From positions 186,001-250,000 of the forward strand of contig NZ_JACWMS010000004.1 in assembly GCF_014673215.1 (NCBI RefSeq): DNA of 64,000 bases, in the 5' to 3' direction. Below the pieces are notes generated by a model. It saw nothing but the letters and a program-made list of their open reading frames with translations. It made no database searches and was not told the origin of the DNA. The DNA is from Gordonia hankookensis. GTDB taxonomy: Bacteria; Actinomycetota; Actinomycetes; Mycobacteriales; Mycobacteriaceae. The position numbers and the translations under genes are program-made. Below are positions 36,631 to 46,142 of this stretch, piece after piece. Position 1 is the stretch's first letter. Every line of letters starts with the position of its first letter.

Positions 36631-36712
36631 GTTCGCGCCGATGCCCCACCCGTGTGCCGGGACTCGTCGAGCGGCGTTCACCTCGACCGCGGGGTCTGGA
36701 TAAGCTGGGTGC

Positions 36713-37576
36713 ATGACTGTTCGCGCTGCCCTGCGGCCCGGCACCGTGTCGCCGACCCGCCCGGTTCCCGACTCGATCGAGCGTCCCGAGTACGCGTGGA
36801 AACCGACGGCGAACGAGGGAAACGAACCCTGGGTGCAGACCCCGGAGACCATCGAGAAGATGCGACTGGCGAGCACGATCGCCGCCAACGCGCTCGCACA
36901 GGCGGGTGCCGCGGTGGCACCCGGCGTCACCACCGACGAGCTGGACCGCATCGCCCACGAGTACATGGTCGACCACGGTGCCTACCCGTCGACCTTGGGG
37001 TACAAGGGTTTTCCCAAGTCCTGCTGTACATCGCTGAACGAGATCATCTGCCACGGCATCCCGGACTCGACGGTCATCGAGGACGGCGACATCGTCAACA
37101 TCGACGTGACCGCCTACATCGACGGCGTGCACGGCGACACCAACGCGACGTTCTTGGCCGGTGATGTCGCGTCCGAGGCCGCCGATCTGGTCGAGCGGAC
37201 GCGGGTCGCGACCGAGCGTGCCATCAAGGCGGTCAAGCCCGGCCGGGAACTCAACGTCATCGGCCGGGTCATCGAGGCCTACGCGAACCGGTTCGGATAC
37301 AACGTCGTGCGCGATTTCACCGGGCACGGTATCGGTGAGACCTTTCACAACGGACTCGTGGTCCTGCACTACGACCGGCCCGATGTCGACACGGTCATCG
37401 AGCCCGGCATGGTGTTCACCATCGAACCGATGATCAACCTCGGTGGCCTCGGCTACGAGATCTGGGACGACGGCTGGACCGTCGCGACGACGGACAAGAA
37501 ATGGACCGCGCAGTTCGAGCACACCCTCGTCGTGACCGACAACGGCGCGGAAATCCTCACTCTGCCGGACGCGTGA
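36713..37576 (+). CDS. map: Methionine aminopeptidase, type I
   Basis: 287-residue metalloprotease removing the initiator methionine. The N-terminal extension of about 40 residues with [16 protein letters not shown] is typical of the longer actinobacterial MetAP (MapB type). Metal ligands lie in [20 protein letters not shown] (two Asp), [12 protein letters not shown] (His), [11 protein letters not shown] and [14 protein letters not shown] (two Glu). It is transcribed divergently from hmuTUV. cobQ follows after 10 bp. Confidence 0.96.
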   Translation: MTVRAALRPGTVSPTRPVPDSIERPEYAWKPTANEGNEPWVQTPETIEKMRLASTIAANALAQAGAAVAPGVTTDELDRIAHEYMVDHGAYPSTLGYKGFPKSCCTSLNEIICHGIPDSTVIEDGDIVNIDVTAYIDGVHGDTNATFLAGDVASEAADLVERTRVATERAIKAVKPGRELNVIGRVIEAYANRFGYNVVRDFTGHGIGETFHNGLVVLHYDRPDVDTVIEPGMVFTIEPMINLGGLGYEIWDDGWTVATTDKKWTAQFEHTLVVTDNGAEILTLPDA

Positions 37577-37586
37577 CATCACCGGG

Positions 37587-39113
37587 GTGAAGGGTGCACT
37601 CCTGGTCGGCGGCACCAGTTCCGACGCAGGCAAGAGTCTGATCGTCGCCGGGCTGTGCCGTCACCTGGCCAGGCAGGGGATTCGTGTCGCGCCCTTCAAG
37701 GCGCAGAACATGTCGAACAACTCCGTGGTCACCCTCGACGGTGGGGAGATCGGGCGCGCGCAGGCTCTACAGGCCTTCGCCTGCGGGTTGGAACCGTCGA
37801 CCCGTTTCAATCCGGTCCTGCTCAAACCGGGCAGTGATCGTCGGTCCCATGTGGTGGTGCGCGGACAACCCGCGGGTGACGTCGGTGCCCGCGACTACCA
37901 CGCGTGGCGCGCTCGGCTGGTGGGGATCGTGACCGACGAACTCGCCTCGCTCCGAGACGATTTCGACGTCGTGATCGGTGAGGGTGCCGGGTCGGTCGCG
38001 GAGATCAACCTACGTCCGACCGACATCGCGAACATGGGTCTCGCACGGTCGGCGGATCTGCCGGTGATCCTGGTGAGCGACATCGACCGCGGCGGTTCAC
38101 TGGCTCACCTGTTCGGCACGACGGCCGTGCTCGACGCCGCGGATCAGCGACTGATCGCCGGATTCGTGATCAACAAGTTCCGCGGAGACCCGGCGATCCT
38201 CGCGCCAGGACTCGATCAGTTGCGGGGACTGACCGGCCGGTCCACATTCGGGGTGATCCCGTACCGTTCCGATCTCTGGATCGACGCCGAGGATTCGCTC
38301 GCCGCTCCGGTGGGCCGCCGGGTCGGGCCTCCCGACGATGGCGCGGATCCGTCCGCGGTGCACCTGTCGGTGGCGGCCATCCGATTGCCGCGGGTGTCCA
38401 ACACCACGGACGTTGAGGCCTTGGGCTGTGAGCCCGGGGTGGACGTGACCTGGGTCGATGACCCGGCAAGCGTGGCGTCGGCGGATCTGGTGGTCCTGCC
38501 GGGTACGCGCGCGACGGTCTCGGATCTCGCCTGGCTCCGGAGCCGGGGACTCGACGACGCGCTGGTCGGGCGCGTCCGGCGGGGGTGGCCGGTGATCGGG
38601 ATCTGTGGCGGCTTCCAGATGCTCGCTCGCCACATCGACGATCCGGTGGAGTCGGGCGCCGGTCCGGTCGAGGGTCTCGGGATTCTCGATCTGGAGATCG
38701 GCTTCGAATCGGGCAAGGTGCTGCGGCAGGTGACCGGCACCGGCGACGGCCGGCCGATCACCGGTTACGAGATCCACCACGGCCGCGTGCGGTCGTCGGG
38801 TGAGCGGCCGTGGATCGTGGATGGACACAACGGTCCAGAGGGCGCGGTGCGCGGGGCCGTACGCGGGACGCACTGGCACGGGCTGCTCGCCTCCGACGAC
38901 TTTCGCCGTGACCTGCTGCGCAGGGTCGCCGGGGAACGTGGTGTCACCGGCTTCGTCGCCGCCCCGGACACGGTCGTGAACGAGATCCGCAGCGCACAGG
39001 TCGACCTGATCGCCGATCTGATCGGCGAGCACCTCGACCTCGCAGCGCTGGAGGCGATCATCGAGCACGGCCCGGACCCGCGATCGCCGGTGATCACTCA
39101 TCGTCTCGAATGA
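37587..39113 (+). CDS. cobQ: Cobyric acid synthase
   Basis: 508-residue glutamine-dependent amidotransferase that amidates four carboxylates of adenosylcobyrinate a,c-diamide. The N-terminal P-loop-like domain reads [21 protein letters not shown], then [14 protein letters not shown] and IGRAQALQA, with [10 protein letters not shown] and [13 protein letters not shown]. The C-terminal class I glutaminase domain has the Cys in [10 protein letters not shown], and YEIHHGRV. The GTG start is 10 bp after map, an unusual operon partner; the other cobalamin genes lie 7-11 kb downstream. Confidence 0.95.
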   Translation: MKGALLVGGTSSDAGKSLIVAGLCRHLARQGIRVAPFKAQNMSNNSVVTLDGGEIGRAQALQAFACGLEPSTRFNPVLLKPGSDRRSHVVVRGQPAGDVGARDYHAWRARLVGIVTDELASLRDDFDVVIGEGAGSVAEINLRPTDIANMGLARSADLPVILVSDIDRGGSLAHLFGTTAVLDAADQRLIAGFVINKFRGDPAILAPGLDQLRGLTGRSTFGVIPYRSDLWIDAEDSLAAPVGRRVGPPDDGADPSAVHLSVAAIRLPRVSNTTDVEALGCEPGVDVTWVDDPASVASADLVVLPGTRATVSDLAWLRSRGLDDALVGRVRRGWPVIGICGGFQMLARHIDDPVESGAGPVEGLGILDLEIGFESGKVLRQVTGTGDGRPITGYEIHHGRVRSSGERPWIVDGHNGPEGAVRGAVRGTHWHGLLASDDFRRDLLRRVAGERGVTGFVAAPDTVVNEIRSAQVDLIADLIGEHLDLAALEAIIEHGPDPRSPVITHRLE

Positions 39114-39158
39114 CCTGCGTCGCAGCCCGGGCCGGACTATCTCGCCTATCCTGGGCCC

Positions 39159-39983
39159 GTGGACACGCAACAGCGCGCGGTGAGGGTCGGGGAAAACACA
39201 TTCGACGTCCGGATCGGCGGACCCGAGGACGGCAAATGGGTGCTGCTCCTGCACGGATTCCCGGTCAACAGTTCGTGCTTCGACGCGGTGGTCCCGCGGC
39301 TGCACGAGAGCGGACTGCGCACCATCGTCTTCGATCAGCGGGGCTACAGCCCCGGCGCCCGTCCTGACGGTACGGATGCTTATCACTTGTCCAACCTCGT
39401 CGATGACGCCCTCGGCGTCCTCGACGAACTGGGAGTCCGGTACGCCATGGTGGTCGGACACGATTGGGGAGGCATCGTCGCGTGGCATCTCGCGGCCAAG
39501 CATCTGGACCGGTTCACCAGTCTCGTCGCGGCGAGTACGGGTCATCCGTCGGCGATGCGCGACGCGCTGTCGTCAAGCGATCAGCGTGAGAAGTCCTCGT
39601 ACATCAAGGATTTCATCGCCGACGATGCTGAGGAGAAGCTCCTGGCGCGCAACGGTGTGCTGTTACGCCGCGCAGGGGTCACCGCCGACGAGCTCAAGCC
39701 CCTCATGGAGCCGGGCGCGCTGACCGGGCCGTTGAACTGGTACCGCGCGAACTTCACCGGGAACATCGCCGACACCCTGGCCTGTCCGGCCGTCGAGATT
39801 CCCACGACGATGGTGTGGGGCGACGGCGACACCGCGCTCGGGCGTGAACAGGCAGAGCTCAGCGGCCGCTACGCGTACTCCGATTACCGGTTCTGTGTAC
39901 TGCCCGGCGTGGACCACTGGATTCCGCAGCACGCCGCCGCGGCGCTGGCGAGTGAGATCGCACTGCGATCCGCGATGTTCTGA
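39159..39983 (+). CDS. Alpha/beta hydrolase, epoxide-hydrolase-like
   Basis: 274-residue alpha/beta hydrolase. The nucleophile elbow is GHDWGG, with Asp102 instead of Ser, and the oxyanion motif is HGFPVN; both are hallmarks of soluble epoxide hydrolases (also of haloalkane dehalogenases, which lack the HGxP). The C-terminal acid-base pair appears as VWGDGDTALG and PGVDHWIPQHAA. No signal peptide. The physiological epoxide is unknown. It stands alone between cobQ and a convergent oxidoreductase pair. Confidence 0.85.
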   Translation: MDTQQRAVRVGENTFDVRIGGPEDGKWVLLLHGFPVNSSCFDAVVPRLHESGLRTIVFDQRGYSPGARPDGTDAYHLSNLVDDALGVLDELGVRYAMVVGHDWGGIVAWHLAAKHLDRFTSLVAASTGHPSAMRDALSSSDQREKSSYIKDFIADDAEEKLLARNGVLLRRAGVTADELKPLMEPGALTGPLNWYRANFTGNIADTLACPAVEIPTTMVWGDGDTALGREQAELSGRYAYSDYRFCVLPGVDHWIPQHAAAALASEIALRSAMF

Positions 39984-40004
39984 CCCCTGTTCTGGCGCCG
40001 GCGG

Positions 40005-40718
40005 TCAGCCGAAGCGTTCGGTGCGGATCCGCCCGGGCTGATGTCCGGCCGCGACCATCGCGGCCGCGCACTGCTCGACGAAACCGTTGGGCCCGCAGAT
40101 GAACACCGTGGGATCGCGGTCGGGCGACATCGTGATCTCGGCGAGTTCACCGCCGCCGAGCCGCCCCGCCGGTCGCGGATCATCGGCCGGGGCCTCCCGG
40201 GTGTGGGCGAGATGGACCGGCATCCGTCCCCGGTGCATCAGTTGCCGCAGCTCGTCGGCGAACAGGACGCGGTCCGGCGATCGCAGCGAGTACACCAGGC
40301 CGAACGGCACCATCGGCGCAGAGACCTCTCGACTCCGGATCATCGCCATCAGTGGCGCGAGTCCGGAGCCGCCGGCGATGAGCTGCACGGGGCGCGGGTC
40401 CCGCTCGTCCCAGGTGAACCAACCGCCATGTGCACGTGTCACCTCGAGCGGCTCACCCACCTCGACCACGTCGACGAGATAGGGCGACACCTCACCGTCG
40501 TCGGCGCGTTCTATCGTGACCTCGATCGTCCGTGTCTCGCGGACATCGGACAGCGAATAGGTGCGCGCGGTCGAATAGCCGTCCTCCGCGGTGAGGCGGA
40601 TGTCGATGTGCTGGCCGGGCAGACCGTGAAACGGCTCGGCGAGGCCGAGACGCAGCGAACGCGCACTGGTGCTGTGACGGAACTGCGAGAGGACCGTCGT
40701 CACCTGCCATTCGTTCAT
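40005..40718 (-). CDS. FAD/NAD(P)-binding oxidoreductase
   Basis: 237-residue ferredoxin-NADP reductase-type flavoprotein. FAD site TARTYSLSD (RxYS), the NAD(P) region LIAGGSGLAPLMAMIRSRE and the end FICGPNGFVEQ are plain. No 2Fe-2S domain is attached. The ATG overlaps the stop of the molybdopterin protein gene by 4 bp, so it is probably the electron partner of that enzyme. An internal start is clear because the longer open frame runs through the neighbouring gene. Confidence 0.88.
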   Translation of the reverse strand: MNEWQVTTVLSQFRHSTSARSLRLGLAEPFHGLPGQHIDIRLTAEDGYSTARTYSLSDVRETRTIEVTIERADDGEVSPYLVDVVEVGEPLEVTRAHGGWFTWDERDPRPVQLIAGGSGLAPLMAMIRSREVSAPMVPFGLVYSLRSPDRVLFADELRQLMHRGRMPVHLAHTREAPADDPRPAGRLGGGELAEITMSPDRDPTVFICGPNGFVEQCAAAMVAAGHQPGRIRTERFG

Positions 40719-41311
40719 GAGTAACGCTGCTCGGTCCAGGGATCGCCATGCATGTGGTAGCCGCGGCTCTCCCAGAACCCGGGGGTGTCGCCCGGCATGA
40801 ATCGCAGTCGGCGCACCCATTTGGCGCTCTTCCAGAAATACAGGTGGGGCACCAGCAACCGTGCCGGACCGCCGTGTTCGGCCGGGAGCGGCTCGCCGTC
40901 GTAGGAATCGGCGATCCAGCCCCGGCCGGACACGAGATCGGCGAGCGCCAGGTTGGTCGTGTACCCGCCGTGGCAGTGGGCCATCACATGGCTGTCGCCG
41001 GGCCAGGGAAGGTTGCTCATGATGGTGTCGAAAGAGACGCCACGCCACCGTGTCTCGAACTTCGACCACCGGGTGACGCAATGGATGTCGGTGACGATCT
41101 CCTCATGGGGGAGGTCCTGGAACCGAGCCCAGTCCCAGGTGTGCGCCCGGTGATCCGACGACTGTATGGTCAACGACCAGTCGTCGAGCGCGATGGCCGG
41201 TGTCGGCTCGGCGGACAGCACCGGGAAGTCGAAGGTCCGGTACTGGCCCGGCGGCAGGCGGGTGGCGTCGCGATCTCGACGGCCAACGAATCCCCGGTTC
41301 ACGATCGCCAT
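40715..41311 (-). CDS. Sulfite-oxidase-like molybdopterin oxidoreductase
   Basis: 198-residue protein of the sulfite oxidase/YedY molybdopterin-binding fold. The Mo-ligating cysteine is in DIHCVTRWSK (Cys78), and HCHGGYTTNLAL and PARLLVPHLYFWKSAKWVRRL are typical family blocks. There is no Tat signal, so it is cytosolic, unlike MsrP/YedY. First gene of a two-gene operon with a flavin reductase. The substrate is unknown. Confidence 0.88.
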   Translation of the reverse strand: MAIVNRGFVGRRDRDATRLPPGQYRTFDFPVLSAEPTPAIALDDWSLTIQSSDHRAHTWDWARFQDLPHEEIVTDIHCVTRWSKFETRWRGVSFDTIMSNLPWPGDSHVMAHCHGGYTTNLALADLVSGRGWIADSYDGEPLPAEHGGPARLLVPHLYFWKSAKWVRRLRFMPGDTPGFWESRGYHMHGDPWTEQRYS

Positions 41312-41360
41312 GCCGAGATCCTACGCGCAGGATCGGATCTCGCAGCGCGAACGAACCGTC

Positions 41361-42755
41361 TCAGAGTTCGAGGCCGAGCAGCGCGTTCTCCAGCACCTCG
41401 GGCATGGCCGGGTGAATCCAGTACTGCCCACGCGCCATGTCGGATGCGTTGAGGCCGAACGACATCGCCTGGATGACCGGCTGGATCACGGTGGGCGCCT
41501 GCGGGCCCATGATGTGGCAACCCAGCAAGCGGCCGGTGCCGCGCTCCGCGATCAGCTTGCAGAACCCCGTCGAGTCCTCCATCGCCCAGCCGTAGGCGAC
41601 ATCGCCGTAGGCCTGCACCTTCACGGTGATGTCGAGTCCGAGGTCGCGGGCTCGGGTCTCGGTGAGGCCGACCGACGCGATCTGTGGATGTGTGAACACC
41701 GCCGCGGGAACGAAACGATGATCGAAGGCGACCAGATCGTCGGCATCCCAGCCCTTCAGCAGGTTGGCCTGGACCACCCGCTCCTCGTGATTGGCGACAT
41801 GCTTGAGCTGATAGGGAGAACTCACGTCGCCGAGGGCCCACACACCGGTGGCATCGGTGCGGCCGTGTCGATCGCAGGCCACACGGCCGTGTTCGTTGAC
41901 GGTGACCCCGACCGATCCCAGGTTCAGTCGGTCACCATTCGGTTTGCGTCCGGTGGCCACCAGCAATGCGTCACCGTCGACGTGGGTGCCGTCCTCGAAG
42001 CTCACCCGCACCCCGCCGTCCGGCAGGTCGACAGCCCCGGTCACGTGGGTGTCGAGATGGACGTCCCATTTCTCCGCGGCGATCTCGGTGAACCGTGCGG
42101 CGATATCGGCGTCGAGGTGCCGGAGCAATGCCGGACCTCGCGCGATGATCGAGACCTGGGTGCCGAGCGCGCCGAAGACGTGGGCGAACTCGGCTGCCAC
42201 ATAGCCGCTTCCGATGATGATCAGCCGCTCCGGAAGTCTCTCGAGGCGCATCACGTCGTCGCTGGTGTGGTAGCGAACACCGCATTCGGCGATGATCGGC
42301 GGCACGGTTGCACGTGAGCCTGCGGCGATGACCACCTCGGTGGCGAGCACGACGGCGTCGGGGGTGACGAGCCGGTATCGGCCGTCGTCGTCACGGCCGT
42401 CGAACTCGACGTGCGCGGAGTACACGGTGATGTTCGGGCACCGGTCGACGCGGTACTCCTTGCCGCCGGCCGAGATCGGGTCGATGCGGCCGAAGATCCG
42501 ATCGACGATCGCAGGCCAGTCCACGGATTCGACACGCGCGTGCACGCCGTACCGGTCGGAATGGCGGGCCATCTCGGCCACCTCGGCGGCGTAGACGAAC
42601 ATCTTGGTGGGGATGCAGCCGACGTTGAGGCAGGTGCCGCCGTAGACACCTTCCTCGAAGATGGCGATCGTCCGGTCGTCGAAGCGCTCGTCGGGGATGG
42701 AGTTGCCGCTGCCGGAACCGATGATGGCGAGGTCGACGAGCTGTGTCCCGGTCAT
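41361..42755 (-). CDS. mtr: Mycothione reductase
   Basis: 464-residue flavoprotein disulfide reductase that keeps mycothiol, the actinobacterial thiol, reduced with NADPH. Redox-active pair Cys42/Cys47 in [15 protein letters not shown], the FAD/NAD motifs IIGSGSGNS and [16 protein letters not shown], and the dimer-interface end [15 protein letters not shown]. The overall sequence follows mycobacterial Mtr (Rv2855). The ATG overlaps the stop of the upstream hydrolase gene by 4 bp. The same two-gene order is seen in M. tuberculosis, as I recall. Confidence 0.95.
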   Translation of the reverse strand: MTGTQLVDLAIIGSGSGNSIPDERFDDRTIAIFEEGVYGGTCLNVGCIPTKMFVYAAEVAEMARHSDRYGVHARVESVDWPAIVDRIFGRIDPISAGGKEYRVDRCPNITVYSAHVEFDGRDDDGRYRLVTPDAVVLATEVVIAAGSRATVPPIIAECGVRYHTSDDVMRLERLPERLIIIGSGYVAAEFAHVFGALGTQVSIIARGPALLRHLDADIAARFTEIAAEKWDVHLDTHVTGAVDLPDGGVRVSFEDGTHVDGDALLVATGRKPNGDRLNLGSVGVTVNEHGRVACDRHGRTDATGVWALGDVSSPYQLKHVANHEERVVQANLLKGWDADDLVAFDHRFVPAAVFTHPQIASVGLTETRARDLGLDITVKVQAYGDVAYGWAMEDSTGFCKLIAERGTGRLLGCHIMGPQAPTVIQPVIQAMSFGLNASDMARGQYWIHPAMPEVLENALLGLEL

Positions 42756-43846
42756 GCGCCGCCCACCAGCGATCGGGTGTCGGCGCCGCCGGCGGGCACC
42801 GAGAGGGTGGTGCGCATCCACGCGTCGACCGTACGGTAGGCCTGGTCGCGGGCGTTCTCGACCGAGAGGAACACGTCGTGACGCGCGTCCGCGACGGGCG
42901 TCACCGACACGCGGTCGCCCAGATAGCCGCTCCAGCGGGCCATGTGCCGGACGTCGAGGACGACATCGGCGTTGTCCACGCCGGCCCCGTGACCGCGGTC
43001 GAACAGCGTCTTGTCCGACCGCAACACCAACGTCGGGACACCGACATCGATGCCACGGTGCAGTCGCGCCTGGCCTCTGCGGACCGCGGTGAGGAACCCG
43101 AAGGTGACCGGGAATCCGCCCATCGGCTTCAGCGACAGGTCGAACGTCCATTCGCCGCCGGTGGTCTCGTGGATGCTTCGGCCGTAGCCATCGGACAGCT
43201 CCTGGGGGATCACCGTTCTCGGTCGCGCGGCCGCGACACCGCGCAGGAGGAGCGAGACCGGGAGCGATCGCAGGACCGGGCTGCCCTGGAGGTCGAACCA
43301 GGGGCTGTTGAGGAGCAGACCGCTCACGTGGGCGTGGCGATCGGGTGCCGCGGTGCGAAGCCGATCCAGCCATAGCGGCGTGATGAGGCCCCCCGTGGAA
43401 TGGGCGGCGACGATCACCCGGGCGGGCGCACCGTCGGCCGACGTCTCGTCGACGATCACATCGAGCGCCCGGCCGAGTTCCTCGTCGTACTGGCGCAGGT
43501 CGGTGGTGAAGTGCGCGGTGTGATGCGGCTTCAGGGAACGCCCGCACTTGCGCAGATCGAGGGCGTAGAACGCGTAACCCCGCTCATGGAAGAAGTCGGC
43601 GAGGGGCTCGTGGAAGAAGTAGTCGGTGAACCCGTGCACGTACAGGACGGCTCCGTTGGGGAAGCTCGTGTCGGCGTCGCCTGACTTGCGGACCAGAGTG
43701 GCGGTGATCGGGTCCTCGCCGTCGGGATCGGGCCCCAACGGCAGGGTGAGGATCTCATAGCGGTCGAGCAGGCGATCGGGTTGCCAGTTCGCGGTGGGCG
43801 GTCCATCCTGACGGGCGGCCCCGTGGGTTGCGGTCACGGCATCCAC
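42752..43846 (-). CDS. Alpha/beta hydrolase, lysophospholipase-like (S33)
   Basis: 364-residue serine hydrolase from a GTG at VDAVTATHG; a longer frame to 43999 would enter the mqo promoter. The Ser lies in [16 protein letters not shown], the oxyanion loop is [12 protein letters not shown], and the C-terminal Asp/His are in LRSDKTLFD and [10 protein letters not shown]. The family includes monoglyceride lipases and lysophospholipases. No signal peptide. It is the first gene of the operon with mtr (Rv2854-Rv2855-like). Confidence 0.85.
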   Translation of the reverse strand: MDAVTATHGAARQDGPPTANWQPDRLLDRYEILTLPLGPDPDGEDPITATLVRKSGDADTSFPNGAVLYVHGFTDYFFHEPLADFFHERGYAFYALDLRKCGRSLKPHHTAHFTTDLRQYDEELGRALDVIVDETSADGAPARVIVAAHSTGGLITPLWLDRLRTAAPDRHAHVSGLLLNSPWFDLQGSPVLRSLPVSLLLRGVAAARPRTVIPQELSDGYGRSIHETTGGEWTFDLSLKPMGGFPVTFGFLTAVRRGQARLHRGIDVGVPTLVLRSDKTLFDRGHGAGVDNADVVLDVRHMARWSGYLGDRVSVTPVADARHDVFLSVENARDQAYRTVDAWMRTTLSVPAGGADTRSLVGGA

Positions 43847-44021
43847 TGTAGAGAAACCCCCGCATGCGGATACCGGCGCCAAGTGTCGCCCAGCCCACAT
43901 TTTGCCCCAGGCGATTCCGTCGTTCGGCCGATGATGGGGAACAATGGCCGTTGACAGGGACGACCACAGCGGCGAGAGCCGTCGGCCTCGATCGTCCAAC
44001 CTGTGCGAAGGAGAGCTCCTC

Positions 44022-45551
44022 GTGTCTCAATCGGTGATCAAGACGGACGTCGCGCTGGTCGGTGCCGGAATCATGAGCGCCACCCTCGGCGCCTTGCTGC
44101 GGCGCCTGCAACCCGACTGGTCGATCAGCCTGTTCGAACGGCTCGACGCCGCGGGTGCCGAGAGCAGCGATCCGTGGAACAACGCGGGCACCGGCCACTC
44201 GGCACTCTGCGAACTGAACTACACGCCCAGGACCGCCGATGGTGACGTGAACATCGACAAGGCGCTCAACATCAACGAGCAGTTCCAGGTCTCTCGGCAG
44301 TTCTGGGCGAACTCGGTGGACAACGGCATCCTGGGCGACCCGAGTGAATTCATCAACCCGATCCCACACGTCAGCTTCACGCACGGTCCCGCAGGCGTCG
44401 ACTACCTCCGCAAGCGCTACGACCGGCTGGCCGGGCAGGTGCTCTTCGAGGGCATGGAGTTCATCGACGACCCGACCGAGTTCAGCGCGCGGCTCCCGCT
44501 GATGTCGGCCGGTCGCGACTTCTCCGACCCGGTCGCGCTGAACTGGTTCACCGACGGCACCGATGTCGACTTCGGCGCCCTCACCCAACAGCTGCTCAAC
44601 TTCGTCGGTCGCACCGGCGCCGACATCTACTACGGGCACGACGTCACCAATCTGTCCAAGCAGTCGGACGGCAGCTGGGTCATCAAGGTCCGCAACCTGC
44701 GGACCAAGGAGAAGCGGACCGTCCACGCCAAGTTCGTCTTCGTCGGGGCCGGTGGCGGCGCACTCCACCTGCTGCAGCGCTCGGGCATCAAGGAGGCGAA
44801 GGGGTTCGGCGGATTCCCGGTATCGGGCGAGTTCTTCCGCTGCACGAACCCCGACCTGATCTCCGAACATCAGGCCAAGGTCTATGGGCAGGCCGCCGTG
44901 GGCGCGCCGCCGATGTCGGTGCCGCATCTCGACACCCGAGTCATCAATCACCAGCCGGGACTGTTGTTCGGTCCGTACGCCGGCTGGTCGCCGAAGTTCC
45001 TCAAGAACGGCAAGATCACCGACCTGCCCTACTCGGTCAAGGCGAACAATCTGCTGCCCATGCTGTCCATCGCTCCACAGGAGTTCGGGCTGCTCAAGTA
45101 CCTGATCAGCGAACTCGCGGCGAACCGTGCGGATCGCGTCAACACGCTGAGCGAGTTCGTCCCGCGCGCCGACGGCGGTGACTGGGAGATCATCACCGCA
45201 GGCCAGCGGGTCCAGGTGATCCGCAAGACCGGCGTCGGCGGCACACTCGAGTTCGGGACCGCGGTGGTCACGGCCGGAGACGGCACGATCGCGGGCCTGC
45301 TCGGCGCATCACCGGGCGCCTCGACGGCGGTGCCCGCGATGCTCCAGGTGCTCGAGAAGTGCTTCCCGAACGAATACGCGGGATGGGGACCGGCGCTCAC
45401 CGAGATGATCCCGTCGTTCGGACAGAAGCTCTCGGACAATCGCGATCTCTTCCGCCAGGTCTGGGACTGGACCACGGCCAGCCTGCAACTCAAGCGCGGC
45501 GCCGTGGACACCCGGGTCGAGGCGGATCGCGCACCTGCCGCGGCGTTGTGA
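44022..45551 (+). CDS. mqo: Malate:quinone oxidoreductase
   Basis: 509-residue FAD-dependent peripheral membrane enzyme oxidising malate to oxaloacetate with electrons to menaquinone, replacing or backing up NAD-malate dehydrogenase in the TCA cycle. FAD motif [55 protein letters not shown] and [14 protein letters not shown] are typical. The GTG was chosen because AAGGAG lies 9 nt upstream; an ATG 26 codons earlier (43944) lacks one. Confidence 0.96.
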   Translation: MSQSVIKTDVALVGAGIMSATLGALLRRLQPDWSISLFERLDAAGAESSDPWNNAGTGHSALCELNYTPRTADGDVNIDKALNINEQFQVSRQFWANSVDNGILGDPSEFINPIPHVSFTHGPAGVDYLRKRYDRLAGQVLFEGMEFIDDPTEFSARLPLMSAGRDFSDPVALNWFTDGTDVDFGALTQQLLNFVGRTGADIYYGHDVTNLSKQSDGSWVIKVRNLRTKEKRTVHAKFVFVGAGGGALHLLQRSGIKEAKGFGGFPVSGEFFRCTNPDLISEHQAKVYGQAAVGAPPMSVPHLDTRVINHQPGLLFGPYAGWSPKFLKNGKITDLPYSVKANNLLPMLSIAPQEFGLLKYLISELAANRADRVNTLSEFVPRADGGDWEIITAGQRVQVIRKTGVGGTLEFGTAVVTAGDGTIAGLLGASPGASTAVPAMLQVLEKCFPNEYAGWGPALTEMIPSFGQKLSDNRDLFRQVWDWTTASLQLKRGAVDTRVEADRAPAAAL

Positions 45552-45635
45552 CATCGATGCCGCCGACGTCGGCGCCGTCCGATCGTCACGGGCACGGCTG
45601 GTGCGACCGAACGCCGATGTGATAGTCACGACACC

Positions 45636-46142
45636 ATGACTCCGGTAGGGCAACTGCACCAGAGCCCGGCTGCGGATCTCGATGCGGCGACGCTCTATCA
45701 GATCCTGCGGTTGCGGGTGGACGTCTTCGTCGTCGAACAGGCCTGCCCGTACCCGGAACTCGACGGCCGCGACCTCGAGCCGAACACACGTCAGTTCTGG
45801 ATCTCCGACACCGAAGGATGCGTGATCGCCACCTTGCGGCTCCTGACCGAACCGCCGTCGGCCGACGGCAGGCCCCTGTTGCGTATCGGCCGGGTGTGCA
45901 CCGAGCGCTCGCATCGTGGTGAGGGGCTGACCGCACGTCTGCTGTCGGCCGCGCTCGCCGAGGTCGGCGACGATCCGTGTCGGATCGAGGCGCAGGCCTA
46001 TCTGGTCGAGATGTATGCGAAGTTCGGTTTCGTGACCGAGGGTGGGGAGTACCTCGAAGACGGCATCCCACACGTCTCGATGGTCCGGGACCGCGGCATG
46101 GCAACTGATCACGTCGGTGCCTCTCCGGACACCGTCCGATGA
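45636..46142 (+). CDS. GNAT acetyltransferase, ElaA-like
   Basis: 168-residue ElaA-type N-acetyltransferase. LYQILRLRVDVFVVEQACPYPELDGRDLE is the family head; the acetyl-CoA region reads IGRVCTERSHRGEGLTARLL and the end has MYAKFGFVTEGGEYLEDGIPHVSM. Substrate unknown. Its stop overlaps the start of the chelatase gene by 4 bp, the same neighbour as in M. tuberculosis (Rv2851c-Rv2850c, as I recall), so it travels with the cobalamin genes. Confidence 0.9.
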   Translation: MTPVGQLHQSPAADLDAATLYQILRLRVDVFVVEQACPYPELDGRDLEPNTRQFWISDTEGCVIATLRLLTEPPSADGRPLLRIGRVCTERSHRGEGLTARLLSAALAEVGDDPCRIEAQAYLVEMYAKFGFVTEGGEYLEDGIPHVSMVRDRGMATDHVGASPDTVR

